From the NCBI RefSeq assembly GCF_013178945.1, contig NZ_JABFDM010000018.1, positions 78,270 to 117,979 on the forward strand: a DNA stretch of 39,710 bases, in the 5' to 3' direction. The stretch comes from Bradyrhizobium aeschynomenes. GTDB taxonomy: Bacteria > Pseudomonadota > Alphaproteobacteria > Rhizobiales > Xanthobacteraceae. The position numbers and the translations under genes were made by a program. The notes beneath the pieces are model-generated. The model saw nothing but the letters and a program-made list of their open reading frames with translations, did no database searches and was not told where the DNA came from. Below, in pieces: positions 1 to 7,577 of the stretch. How positions within the stretch are numbered: the stretch's first letter is position 1; the number at the start of each line of letters is the position of its first letter.

Positions 1-227
1 TCGGAGGACAGCCCATGGCCCGACAGAGAAAGGCCGTCAAGGCGATGCCATGTCGGTTATTCGAGGTTGTGCAGAAGAGATTTGCTCGGCATGAGAATTT
101 CAGTCTTTGACCCGTTGCGGACCTGTTCAAGTGCTTGCTGTCTTTGGAGAGGCGACGCCGAGGTTTGTGGACATCAGCTTTTTCCATTCCATTGCCCAGG
201 GCGACACCTTGAGATATCACGGCGCTC
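1..227. other. Left-edge region without a supported gene
   Basis: No reading frame here has a good ribosome-binding site, a recognisable domain or the GC-biased third positions of the neighbouring genes. The short frames starting at 67 and 107 run into the real gene at 228 in other phases. The region may hold the promoter of the 228-779 gene, but no clear -35/-10 pair was found. Confidence 0.4.
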
Positions 228-779
228 ATGCGCTATCTCACCGGGATCGCCATCGCCTCCTTCGCCACGCTTCTCGCCGCCGCTCCGGCAGGCGGGGAAG
301 GTGAGCCGATCACCGATGCCATGCGCCCGGTCATGGCGGCGACGCGGATTTTCGCCCTTGAGAACCACCTGCTCGGCGACATTGCCATTGCTGATGAGAA
401 TGAAGGCCGTATCGGCCAACGGTTCGAGGTCAACCACGCGATAGCCGCCGACGGCAAGCTCGATCCCTGCACCTTCACGATGCGTCGGCGCGGCGGCCCG
501 ATCATCGAGCAGATCAGCTTCGACCGTCTCTCGGCCAAGAGGAAGGTGTGGCCACTCGATGGTGACGCTCGTATCCGTCTCCTCGCTCAGGGAAAGAGTG
601 GCGCGAGATGCGAGCTCGACGGCAGCTTCAAAAAGTGCTCGACTGACCTTGAACTGCTGCTGCAGCCCCTAGGCTCGCCATCTGAGTTCGATCTCGCTGT
701 CCGGACGCTGGACTTCATCGCGAAGGTTTGCCCGCCGGCGCAGCTGCCGCTCGAGCTTGAGACTGGCGCACCAGGTTAA
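228..779 (+). CDS. Secreted hypothetical protein
   Basis: This 183-residue protein is not assigned to a family. The N-terminus reads as a Sec signal peptide: Met-Arg, a hydrophobic stretch (residues about 4-18) and an Ala-rich cleavage zone before GEGEP. The rest is soluble with no further membrane segment. Four cysteines in the mature part (DPCTF, ARCEL, KKCST, KVCPP) could form two disulfides, which fits a periplasmic location. It stands alone, with no operon partner downstream. The start is the ATG after GGCGCTC; no strong Shine-Dalgarno sequence is visible, so the start is only moderately secure. Exported location is inferred from the signal peptide; function is unknown. Confidence 0.6.
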   Translation: MRYLTGIAIASFATLLAAAPAGGEGEPITDAMRPVMAATRIFALENHLLGDIAIADENEGRIGQRFEVNHAIAADGKLDPCTFTMRRRGGPIIEQISFDRLSAKRKVWPLDGDARIRLLAQGKSGARCELDGSFKKCSTDLELLLQPLGSPSEFDLAVRTLDFIAKVCPPAQLPLELETGAPG

Positions 780-1317
780 ATGTCCGCTTCTGGCCCATGG
801 CTGCCGTGCCGGGATGTCCGCGCTAACGGTCGCGACCGGAGGTAACCCGGACATAGTGATCCAGCCCGGTTCGATCGTGAATACCAGCAGCCCTCCACGT
901 CCGTAATGGGCTGATCGTGTCACTTTGGCTGTCGAGCGGCCCTTCCGGTCTGCCCCGAGCAACAGACGTGCTCGGCGTTCGCCGACATGATTCAACAGGG
1001 CGAATTACGGACCTGCGGAACGGTCAAGTCGTGAATGGGGGTAGACCTGCTATGCCATCAGCCTGCCGGCAGCACGGCTTTCCCTCATATGAGAGGCGAT
1101 TTCGACCATGTAACGCCATCCAAGAGCAGACTCGATCATCCACTCGTTGTCCACACATCGCCCTCGGCCATCATGTCGTCAGCCATCGCTCGAAATACAA
1201 ATTGATCAAGTTGGACACGTAAGGGCCACCGCTGGGCACGGAACGAATCCCTTCGCCCGTCCGCTTCGAGCAGCAAGGATGGGATGCAGGCGGGGCGGGA
1301 TGGACGCGCCGCGTCCG
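780..1317. other. 538-base intergenic region, possibly decayed sequence
   Basis: No convincing gene is present. The octamer ATGTCCGC occurs at 780-787 and 814-821, and GGACAT occurs at 849-854, so the left part is a small repeat-rich patch. On the minus strand a short frame of about 30 codons (about 1137 down to 1045, ending LMA-stop) follows another short frame through an ATGA overlap. Its codons are less GC-biased than those of the neighbouring genes. It could be the remnant of a small gene, but no family is recognised. The palindrome TTGATCAA sits at 1202-1209. Confidence 0.35.
1302..1316 (-). terminator. GC-rich hairpin after the CUT2 operon
   Basis: GGACGCG and CGCGTCC form an inverted repeat two bases beyond the stop codon of the last CUT2 permease (stop at 1318-1320 on the minus strand). 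The position suits a terminator or an mRNA 3' stabiliser. The inner loop is very short and no T-run follows on the minus strand, so intrinsic termination is uncertain. Confidence 0.3.
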
Positions 1318-2298
1318 TCACGCCTTCTGGCGGCCGTAGATCAGCAGCATCAGGATGATGACCGCGCCATAGATCAGCTGCCGGCCGGCTTCGCTGATCT
1401 GCATCACCGAGAGGATGGACTGCAACAGCGTGATCAGGATGACGCCGGCGATCGTCCCGAGATAGCTGCCGCGGCCGCCGAGGATGTGGGTGCCGCCGAG
1501 CACGACGGCAGCGATCGACGGCAGCAGATAGGCGTCGCCCATCGACTGCGCGGCCTTGGAGGCGTAGCCCGCGAGCAGCACGCCTCCGAAGGCGGACAGG
1601 GCGCCCGACAAAGCGAAGGCCAGCATCGTGACGCGGCGCGTGTCGATGCCGGAAAGATAGGCGGCGCGCTCGCGATTGCCGATGGCGTAGATCGCACGGC
1701 CGAAGGTCGTGCGCGACAGCAGCCAGATCGCCGCGCCGCCGATGATCGCCCAGACCAGGACCGCGTTGGAGAGCCCGGGGACGACATTGCCGGTCGCCAG
1801 ATAGCGCATCGCCTTGGAGGCGGAATCCTGCGGCGCGAAGCCGCCGGTGTAGGCGACCATCAGGCCCTGCGCGACCGCGTTGGTCGCGAGCGTGATGATC
1901 ATCGAGGGAATGCGCAAGTAAGCGACGCCAATGCCGTTCAAGAGACCGATCGCGGCGCCGCAGAGAATGCCGCAGGGGATTGCAAGAATGGCGCCGGTGG
2001 TCCCGTGCGCGGCTGCCGCACAGGCCATCATTGCGCCTGCCGTCACCACCCACGGCACCGACAGGTCGATCTGGCCGAGCAGGATGACCAGCATCATGCC
2101 GGTCGCGATCACGCCCAGGAAGCTCGCGACCTTCAGCTGCTGCAGCAGATAGTCGGGGGACAGGAAGCTGCGCGAATACAGACTGCCCACCAGAAGCAAC
2201 AGCAGGATGCAGCCGAACGAGGCCGCCACCGCCGGATCGATCCGGCGCAGCATGGCAACCCCGCGTTGGGCCGGTTGTGACGCCGTCGCCTCGCTCAT
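1318..2298 (-). CDS. CUT2 sugar ABC transporter permease (second)
   Basis: This 326-residue membrane protein belongs to the RbsC/XylH family of permeases that import monosaccharides in CUT2 transporters. It shows about 8-10 hydrophobic segments. The family-typical region GIDTRRVTMLAFALSG is followed by VLGGTHILGGRGS, the conserved Gly-rich stretch near the C-terminus. The start is the ATG of MSEATASQ: its ATGA overlaps the stop of the upstream permease by 4 bp, indicating translational coupling. The frame stays open further upstream, but that extension is only the shadow of the neighbouring permease. It is the last gene of a four-gene minus-strand operon. It is a diverged paralogue of its neighbour, so the pore is probably a heterodimer. 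The sugar cannot be told from sequence. Confidence 0.9.
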   Translation of the reverse strand: MSEATASQPAQRGVAMLRRIDPAVAASFGCILLLLLVGSLYSRSFLSPDYLLQQLKVASFLGVIATGMMLVILLGQIDLSVPWVVTAGAMMACAAAAHGTTGAILAIPCGILCGAAIGLLNGIGVAYLRIPSMIITLATNAVAQGLMVAYTGGFAPQDSASKAMRYLATGNVVPGLSNAVLVWAIIGGAAIWLLSRTTFGRAIYAIGNRERAAYLSGIDTRRVTMLAFALSGALSAFGGVLLAGYASKAAQSMGDAYLLPSIAAVVLGGTHILGGRGSYLGTIAGVILITLLQSILSVMQISEAGRQLIYGAVIILMLLIYGRQKA

Positions 2299-3275
2299 CC
2301 GAACCACTCCAGCCGGTTGCGCACGCGAAGCAGGCCGAACGCCCCGATCGAGACCGCAAGCATCAGCACGATCCCCTGGAACAGCGGCTGCCACAGCGGA
2401 TCGAAATCGAACACGAACAGGAGATCGCCAATGGTGCGGAATGCAAGTGCGCCGAAGATCGCGCCGATGGCGCTGCCGCGTCCGCCCATCAGCGAGACGC
2501 CGCCGAGCACCACGGCCGCGATCGAGAACAGCGTATAGGCGTTGCCGCTCGCATAGGCGGCCTCGCCTGTATAGGAGAAGAAGGTGAGGAACAGGCCGCC
2601 GATCGCCGACAGCAGGCCGGCCAGGCTGTAGGCGGCGAACTTGGCGGCGCGGATCGGCGCGCCGGACATGTAGGCGGCGACCTCCGAGGAGCCGGTCGCG
2701 AATGCGGCGCGGCCGATGACCGAGCGGCTGTAGGGCACCCAGATCAGCAGTGCCGCCGCGGCCAGCGCGACGAGGCTGGTCGGCAGGACGCCGAACAGGC
2801 GTCCCGTCAGCGCATCGGCCAGCGTCTCGTTGACTGACCCGCCGGGATTGGGCCGCAGCATCAGCGCGACGCCGTAATACATCGCGCCTGTCGCAATCGT
2901 GGTGACGATCGGCTGCAGCCGGCCGAAGATCACGATCGCGCCGTTGATCATGCCGCAGAGGAGGCCGGTGCCGAGCACGCCGGCGACGCCGAGCGCCGTC
3001 TCGGTGGCGGTGCCGACCACGATCCAGGACGCGAGGCAGTTGGTGAGCGTCAGGATCATGCCAACGGACAGATCGATGCCGGCGGTGATCACCACGATCG
3101 CCTGGGCCATGGCGACGAAGGCGAGAAGCGTCGCCTTGTTGGATGCGGTCTGCACCATGTTGGCGCTGAAGCCGGCCGGATGGTTGGTGGCATAGATCAG
3201 GAACATCGCGACGAAGATGCCGATCGCCAGCAAGGTGCCGCGCTGCTCGGCGAGCCAGTACCGCCACTCGGTCAT
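2295..3275 (-). CDS. CUT2 sugar ABC transporter permease (first)
   Basis: This 326-residue RbsC-family inner-membrane permease is the same length as its downstream partner. Visible family features are VVITAGIDLSVGMILTL, which is the conserved 'GIDLSVG' segment, and the C-terminal VVLGGVSLMGGRGS. Multiple hydrophobic helices run through the protein. The start at MTEWRYW overlaps the upstream ATPase gene by 4 bp, and its own end overlaps the next permease by 4 bp, so translation is chained through the operon. It would form half of the sugar channel with the other permease and be energised by the ATPase at 3272-4813. Family assignment is firm; substrate is unknown. Confidence 0.92.
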   Translation of the reverse strand: MTEWRYWLAEQRGTLLAIGIFVAMFLIYATNHPAGFSANMVQTASNKATLLAFVAMAQAIVVITAGIDLSVGMILTLTNCLASWIVVGTATETALGVAGVLGTGLLCGMINGAIVIFGRLQPIVTTIATGAMYYGVALMLRPNPGGSVNETLADALTGRLFGVLPTSLVALAAAALLIWVPYSRSVIGRAAFATGSSEVAAYMSGAPIRAAKFAAYSLAGLLSAIGGLFLTFFSYTGEAAYASGNAYTLFSIAAVVLGGVSLMGGRGSAIGAIFGALAFRTIGDLLFVFDFDPLWQPLFQGIVLMLAVSIGAFGLLRVRNRLEWFG

Positions 3276-4813
3276 TGCGCGCTCGCTTCCGCTGGTTCGC
3301 CGTCGTCGACGTTGAGCGCGCTGCTGACCAGCGCGCGCTCGGTGATCTCCGCGCCTGCGAGCTCGCGCCTGATGGCGCCATCATACATCACGAGAACGCG
3401 GTCGCAGCAGCCGATCAGCTCGTCATAGTCGGTCGAATAGAGCAGGATCGCGGCGCCTTCGTCGGCGAGGCGGCGCAGCAGCCGATAGATCTCCTGCTTG
3501 GTGCCGACGTCGATGCCGCGCGTCGGATCGTTGAGCAGGATGATGCGCGGCTTGTTCATCAGCCATTTCGCGATGACGACCTTCTGCTGGTTGCCGCCCG
3601 ACAGCGCGCTGACGGGAAGATCGGGGGAGGCGGTCTTGATCTCGATGAGGCGGATCATGTCGTCGATCAGCGCGGATTGCTGCTGCCGGTCGATGATGCC
3701 GAACTGCGCGAAGCGGTCGAACGCGGCGGCCGAGAGATTGTCGCGCACCGACATCGGCAGCATCAACCCTTCGGTCTTGCGATCCTCCGGGATCAAGGCG
3801 AGGCCGATGCGATCGGACTTGGCGGCAACGGGGCTGTCGATCACGACCTTGTCGCCATCGATGAAAATGTCGCCACTGATATCGCTGAGCACGCCGAACA
3901 GCGCCAGCAGCAGCTCGCGCTGGCCCTGGCCGTCGAGGCCGCCGAGCCCGATGATCTCGCGGGCATGCAGCGAGAAGGAGATGTCCCTCAGCCGATCGCC
4001 CCAGCCGAGCTTCCTGCATTGCAGGGCCGGCGGCCGGCCGTCGGGCTCGCGGACCGGCTTGTCGGGAAAGGCATGCTTGTATTCACGGCCGATCATCAGC
4101 TCGATCACTTCGGCATCCGTCTTGGTGCCGGCGGCAAAGGTCGAGATCCTCCGGCCATTGCGGAACACGCTGCAGTCGTCGGCCAGCTCGGCGATCTCGT
4201 GCATGCGATGGGAGATGTAGAGCAGGGCCAGTCCCTCGCTGCGCAGGCGCTTCAGCACCTCGAACACCTTGGTGACGTCGGAGGCCGTGAGTGCCGACGT
4301 CGCCTCGTCGAGGATCAGGATCTTCGGCCGGCGCGACAGCGCCTTGGCGATCTCGACCATCTGCCGGCGCGACAGCGGCAGGTCCTTCACCAGTGCGCGC
4401 GGATGAATGTCGCCGGCGCCGGCTCGCTCCAGCGCTTCTTCGGCGATGCGGCGCTGGGCTTGCCGGTCGATCAGGCCGAGCCGCGTCGGCGGACGGGAGA
4501 TCATGATGTTGTCGGCCACCGACAGATCGGGGATCAGCGACAGCTCCTGGAAGATGCACACCACCCCGGCATCGTTCGCGGCCGACGGATTGCTGAACGT
4601 GACCTCGCGTCCCCCAAGCATCATGCGGCCTTCATCCGGCGCGACGACGCCGACCATGAGCTTGATCAGCGTCGACTTGCCGGCGCCGTTCTCACCGAGG
4701 ATGGCGTGGATACGGCCGGGGTGAACCTCGAGGTCCGCCCGGTCGAGAGCAATGACGCCGCCATAGCGCTTGGACAATCCCTCCGCGCGAAACAGCGGCT
4801 CGGCCGCGCTCAT
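3272..4813 (-). CDS. CUT2 sugar ABC transporter ATPase (double cassette)
   Basis: This 513-residue protein has two ABC cassettes in tandem, as in RbsA/XylG/MglA. Cassette 1 has Walker A GENGAGKST (Lys46), a degenerate signature LSRRQ and Walker B ILILDEATSAL. Cassette 2 has the degenerate Walker A usual for the family (GLGGLDGQGQRE), an intact signature LSGGNQQK and ILLNDPTRGID, in which Asn-Asp replaces the usual Asp-Glu of Walker B. The start is placed at MSAAEPLF, because the upstream extension from 4858 is not conserved-looking and contains Cys/Arg-rich filler. It follows the binding-protein gene by 76 bp and overlaps the permease gene by 4 bp. It would power uptake of an unidentified sugar. 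Confidence 0.92.
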   Translation of the reverse strand: MSAAEPLFRAEGLSKRYGGVIALDRADLEVHPGRIHAILGENGAGKSTLIKLMVGVVAPDEGRMMLGGREVTFSNPSAANDAGVVCIFQELSLIPDLSVADNIMISRPPTRLGLIDRQAQRRIAEEALERAGAGDIHPRALVKDLPLSRRQMVEIAKALSRRPKILILDEATSALTASDVTKVFEVLKRLRSEGLALLYISHRMHEIAELADDCSVFRNGRRISTFAAGTKTDAEVIELMIGREYKHAFPDKPVREPDGRPPALQCRKLGWGDRLRDISFSLHAREIIGLGGLDGQGQRELLLALFGVLSDISGDIFIDGDKVVIDSPVAAKSDRIGLALIPEDRKTEGLMLPMSVRDNLSAAAFDRFAQFGIIDRQQQSALIDDMIRLIEIKTASPDLPVSALSGGNQQKVVIAKWLMNKPRIILLNDPTRGIDVGTKQEIYRLLRRLADEGAAILLYSTDYDELIGCCDRVLVMYDGAIRRELAGAEITERALVSSALNVDDGEPAEASAQ

Positions 4814-4889
4814 GCTCGCTTTCCTCGATCCTCGGCAACAAAGACGGGCTGGCCGCAAGCGGGCTCGCGGCCAGCGATCACATTCGGGG

Positions 4890-6029
4890 CTATTGATTGT
4901 CCTTCGACTGCCCCATGATCTCCTGCGCCGTGAAGTTGATGCCGCAGGTCGGGAAGGAGTTGCCGACGAAAAAGTTGTCGGACTGCGACGGGAAGTAGTC
5001 GACGTCCTTCTTGAAGTTCGGATCCTCGACGACGGCGAGCGGCAGCTTGACCGACTGCGGCACGACCTTGCCTTCCAGTGCGGCGAGCGCGACCTTGATG
5101 GCGACCGCGACCTGCGCAGGCCCGGTGCCGGCGGACGAGCATTTCAGGCCTTCCGACGCCTTGGCTGCGCAGAACTTGCGGAAGCCGTTCTCGGTCTCGC
5201 CGCCGAACGGCACCATCTTGTGCTTGGCGTCGAGCATCGCCTGCACGATACCGGTATCGCCGCCCTGGCCGGAGATCGCGTCGAACGGGCCGTTGGTTGC
5301 GATCGCATCTGCCGTGGCTTTCTGCGCGACGCCGTCATCCCATTTGCCGACGACCTCGGTGATCTGCCACTTCTTGCCGGAGCCGTTGAGCACGGAGTGC
5401 AAGCCGTTGTGCCGGTCGGTGTCGACCGACGTGCCGGCGACACCACGCACCTCGAGCACCTTGCCGCCATCGGGCACGTTCTTGACCAGCCATCGCGCCC
5501 AGAGCTCGCCGAGACCCTTCTGATCGACATTGACGTTGATGGCGTCTTCCGTGGCGAGAATGTTGTCGAAGGCAACCAGGACGACACCGGCCTGCTTGGC
5601 ACGCTTGATCACCGGGCCGAAGGCGGTCGGGTTCTGTGCGTTGACGACAATGGCATCATAGCCGGAATCGATGAAATTGTTGATCGCCGAGATCTGCGCC
5701 GGCACGTCCTCGCCCGTCGAGACGACCTTGAATTCCTTCAGCTTCGCCTTGACCTCGGGCTGCGCCGCATAGGCCTTCGCGGTCTGGATCATCTGGATGC
5801 GCCAGGTGTTGGCGATGTAGCCATTCGCAAGCGCGATGCGGTAGGGGCCCTTCTTGGCCGGGAATTTGAAGAACTTGGTATCCGCGGTCCAGGGCACCAT
5901 GCATTCGGGCTCTGCCGCCGGACCCTTGACCATCTCCGGTTCTGCGAGCGCCTTGCCGGCGAACGCCGACAGCAGCACCAGTGATGCACACGTGGCAAGG
6001 CATCGCGCCCTGATCGACTTGGACGACAT
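4890..6029 (-). CDS. CUT2 sugar ABC transporter periplasmic binding protein
   Basis: This 379-residue protein is the first gene of the operon. It has a signal peptide (Arg-rich start, hydrophobic core about residues 10-24, AxA-type site near GKALAEP) and a type I periplasmic fold. The segment PYRIALANGYIANTWRIQMI is the usual first strand and helix of the CUT2 family. NFIDSGYDAIVVNAQN and GVVLVAFDN follow the RbsB-like pattern. The start at MSSKSIR is supported by GGGGAGG seven bases upstream; the longer frame begins in the untranslated leader. Cysteines in ECMVP, FCAAK, KCSSA and TCGIN are more numerous than usual and may form disulfides. It captures the sugar in the periplasm; which sugar is not evident. 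Confidence 0.9.
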   Translation of the reverse strand: MSSKSIRARCLATCASLVLLSAFAGKALAEPEMVKGPAAEPECMVPWTADTKFFKFPAKKGPYRIALANGYIANTWRIQMIQTAKAYAAQPEVKAKLKEFKVVSTGEDVPAQISAINNFIDSGYDAIVVNAQNPTAFGPVIKRAKQAGVVLVAFDNILATEDAINVNVDQKGLGELWARWLVKNVPDGGKVLEVRGVAGTSVDTDRHNGLHSVLNGSGKKWQITEVVGKWDDGVAQKATADAIATNGPFDAISGQGGDTGIVQAMLDAKHKMVPFGGETENGFRKFCAAKASEGLKCSSAGTGPAQVAVAIKVALAALEGKVVPQSVKLPLAVVEDPNFKKDVDYFPSQSDNFFVGNSFPTCGINFTAQEIMGQSKDNQ

Positions 6030-6134
6030 TCGTGACCTCCCCTGTTGTTGTCGCGCCAATCATTGACGCATGTGCGAGACGCCTCACTTGTTTTCGGAGG
6101 TTGTTCGAGCGGGGCTCGTCGTCTCGGCGCGCTA

Positions 6135-6163
6135 GGGTTACTGAGCAATGACAGCGCTGTCAA
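6135..6163 (-). promoter_or_regulatory. Candidate sigma70-type promoter of the CUT2 operon
   Basis: On the minus strand TTGACA (6158-6163) is followed after 17 bases by TAACCC (6135-6140), upstream of the binding-protein gene. The -35 is a perfect match; the -10 is poor. The -35 lies inside the palindrome at 6149-6162, so a bound repressor would block polymerase. Promoter identity is an inference from spacing and context. Confidence 0.35.
6149..6162. promoter_or_regulatory. LacI-family operator (14-bp perfect palindrome)
   Basis: TGACAGCGCTGTCA is a perfect 14-bp palindrome with a central CG, the normal shape of LacI-family operators. It lies between the divergent CUT2 operon (start 6029, minus) and the LacI-type regulator (start 6252, plus). 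It overlaps the candidate -35 of the transporter promoter. GAGCAA at its left edge and TTGCTC at 6170-6175 form a second, looser inverted repeat. The inferred role is repression of the transporter and possibly autoregulation, relieved by the transported sugar. Confidence 0.7.
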
Positions 6164-6251
6164 TTACCGTTGCTCGGCTTTGCCAAGCGACGGGTCCCAT
6201 GCCATGAATGAGGTTCGACAAGAGGCCGGGTATTTTCCCGTAGAGGAGACA

Positions 6252-7295
6252 ATGTCTCAGAAGCGTCGCACCACCCTGGAGGATGTCGCGCGGATCGCGA
6301 ATGTCAGCGCTGTCACCGTGTCGCGCGCGCTGCGGCGGCCCGACATGGTTTCGGTGGAGCTGCGCAGGCGGATCGATGCGGCGGTCGAGCGGCTGGCCTA
6401 TGTGCCGAATTTCGCCGCCAGCCGGCTGGCCTCCGCGCGTACGCATGCCATCGGCGTGGTGGTGTCGTCGCTCTCGAACGGCATTTTCGCGGACTATCTA
6501 CAGGCGATCTACAACAGCCTGCTGCCGCTCGGTTTCCGCCCGGTGGTCGTGAGCAGCCGTTACTCGGCGGAGGAGGAGGAGGGGGCGATCAAGGCGCTGC
6601 TCGGCCAGAACATCGAGGCGCTGATCCTCGTCGGGGTCAACCAGACGCGCGCGGCGCGACGGGTTCTGGAGCGATCGCGCATTCCGGTGGTGCAGACGTT
6701 CGAGCTCACGGGGGATCCGATCGATTTCAATGTCGGGCTGTCGCAGACCAGGGGCGGCTACGCCGCGACACGTTTCCTGCTCGATCTTGGGCATCGGCGG
6801 ATCGCCTATCTCTCCGGGCAGCGCGACGATCGGGCACGGGCGCGGCTCGAAGGCTATCGCGCGGCGCTGGATGAAGCAGGGCTGGACTGCGCGTCGCTGG
6901 TCGCCTCGCGGCCGGCGCAGGCGACCATTTCGCTCGGACGAACGCTGACATCGGACATGCTGGCGGCCGACGTGCCCGACGCGATCTTCTGCTGCGACGA
7001 CAACATCGCGCTCGGCGCGCTGTTTGCCTGTCAGCAGGCGGGGCTGGACGTGCCCGGCCGGATCTCGCTGATCGGCTTCAACGATCTCGAATTCGCCGCG
7101 GCTTCCAACCCGCCGCTGTCCACGGTGCTGACGCCGCGCGCCGACATGGGACGCGTGGCCTCCGAACTGGTGCTGCAGGCGATCGCCACCGGCAGGCGCC
7201 CTCGGACCAGGCAGATCGATCTCGGCTTTCAGATCGTGGCCCGCGGCAGCACGGCCCCGCGCGCGCTCGCGTCCCCGCCCCGTGCAGGATCCTGA
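6252..7295 (+). CDS. LacI-family transcriptional repressor
   Basis: This 347-residue regulator has an N-terminal LacI helix-turn-helix (about residues 8-28, LEDVARIANVSAVTVSRALR). A hinge follows (FAASRLASART, with the minor-groove Leu), then a periplasmic-binding-protein-like effector domain (residues about 62-330) that ends in the usual ISLIGFNDLEFA and LSTVLTPRADMG motifs. Effector-domain likeness is to GntR/gluconate-type members. The start is the ATG at 6252, preceded by GAGGAG with good spacing; an in-frame ATG at 6204 lacks a comparable site. It is divergent from the CUT2 operon, with a perfect palindromic operator between. It most likely represses that operon until the sugar is present. 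Confidence 0.92.
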   Translation: MSQKRRTTLEDVARIANVSAVTVSRALRRPDMVSVELRRRIDAAVERLAYVPNFAASRLASARTHAIGVVVSSLSNGIFADYLQAIYNSLLPLGFRPVVVSSRYSAEEEEGAIKALLGQNIEALILVGVNQTRAARRVLERSRIPVVQTFELTGDPIDFNVGLSQTRGGYAATRFLLDLGHRRIAYLSGQRDDRARARLEGYRAALDEAGLDCASLVASRPAQATISLGRTLTSDMLAADVPDAIFCCDDNIALGALFACQQAGLDVPGRISLIGFNDLEFAAASNPPLSTVLTPRADMGRVASELVLQAIATGRRPRTRQIDLGFQIVARGSTAPRALASPPRAGS

Positions 7296-7318
7296 TCGTA
7301 GCGAGAAGGTATTGGTAT

Positions 7319-7345
7319 CGATTGCCGCGATCTCGCGTGCAATCG
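7319..7345 (+). terminator. Hairpin after the LacI-family gene
   Basis: CGATTGC-CGCG and CGCG-T-GCAATCG form an 11-bp stem with a one-base bulge and an ATCT loop, 23 bases past the regulator's stop codon. A short TTTT occurs about 10 bases later rather than directly after. It is plausibly the end of the lacI-type transcript, though not a textbook intrinsic terminator. Confidence 0.4.
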
Positions 7346-7531
7346 TCCCGCGCCTTTTGCGTCGCATCAAGGAAAATGAGACTGCCCGTCAAGATGACGG
7401 CCACGTACCCGATCCGACGCTGTGTGCCATCAGCTAGCTTCCATGACCGATGGGGGCTCACCGCTGCTTGCCCGAGATGGCGAGCGGGACTGGTGAGGCT
7501 CGCTGCCAACACGGCCGGCAACGACTGGCCG

Positions 7532-7547
7532 GCACACGATCGTGTGC
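7532..7547. promoter_or_regulatory. 16-bp perfect palindrome before the HAAT binding protein
   Basis: GCACACGATCGTGTGC reads the same on both strands and ends 30 bases before the start codon of the binding-protein gene. It is preceded by two direct copies of GGCCGGCA (7513-7520, 7527-7534). It could be an operator, for example for the AraC-type regulator or an unlinked regulator, or a leader hairpin close to the ribosome-binding site. The palindrome itself is certain; the role is inferred. Confidence 0.45.
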
Positions 7548-7577
7548 TCCAGCAATGGGCGACAAGGGAGGAGTTCG

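Noticed and set aside
3275..4918. 547-codon plus-strand frame opposite the CUT2 ATPase
   Set aside because: The minus strand carries a complete double-cassette ATPase with all motifs, so the plus frame is a shadow.
6204..6251. Alternative upstream ATG for the LacI-type regulator
   Set aside because: GAGGAG directly precedes the ATG at 6252, and the typical LacI N-terminus begins there.
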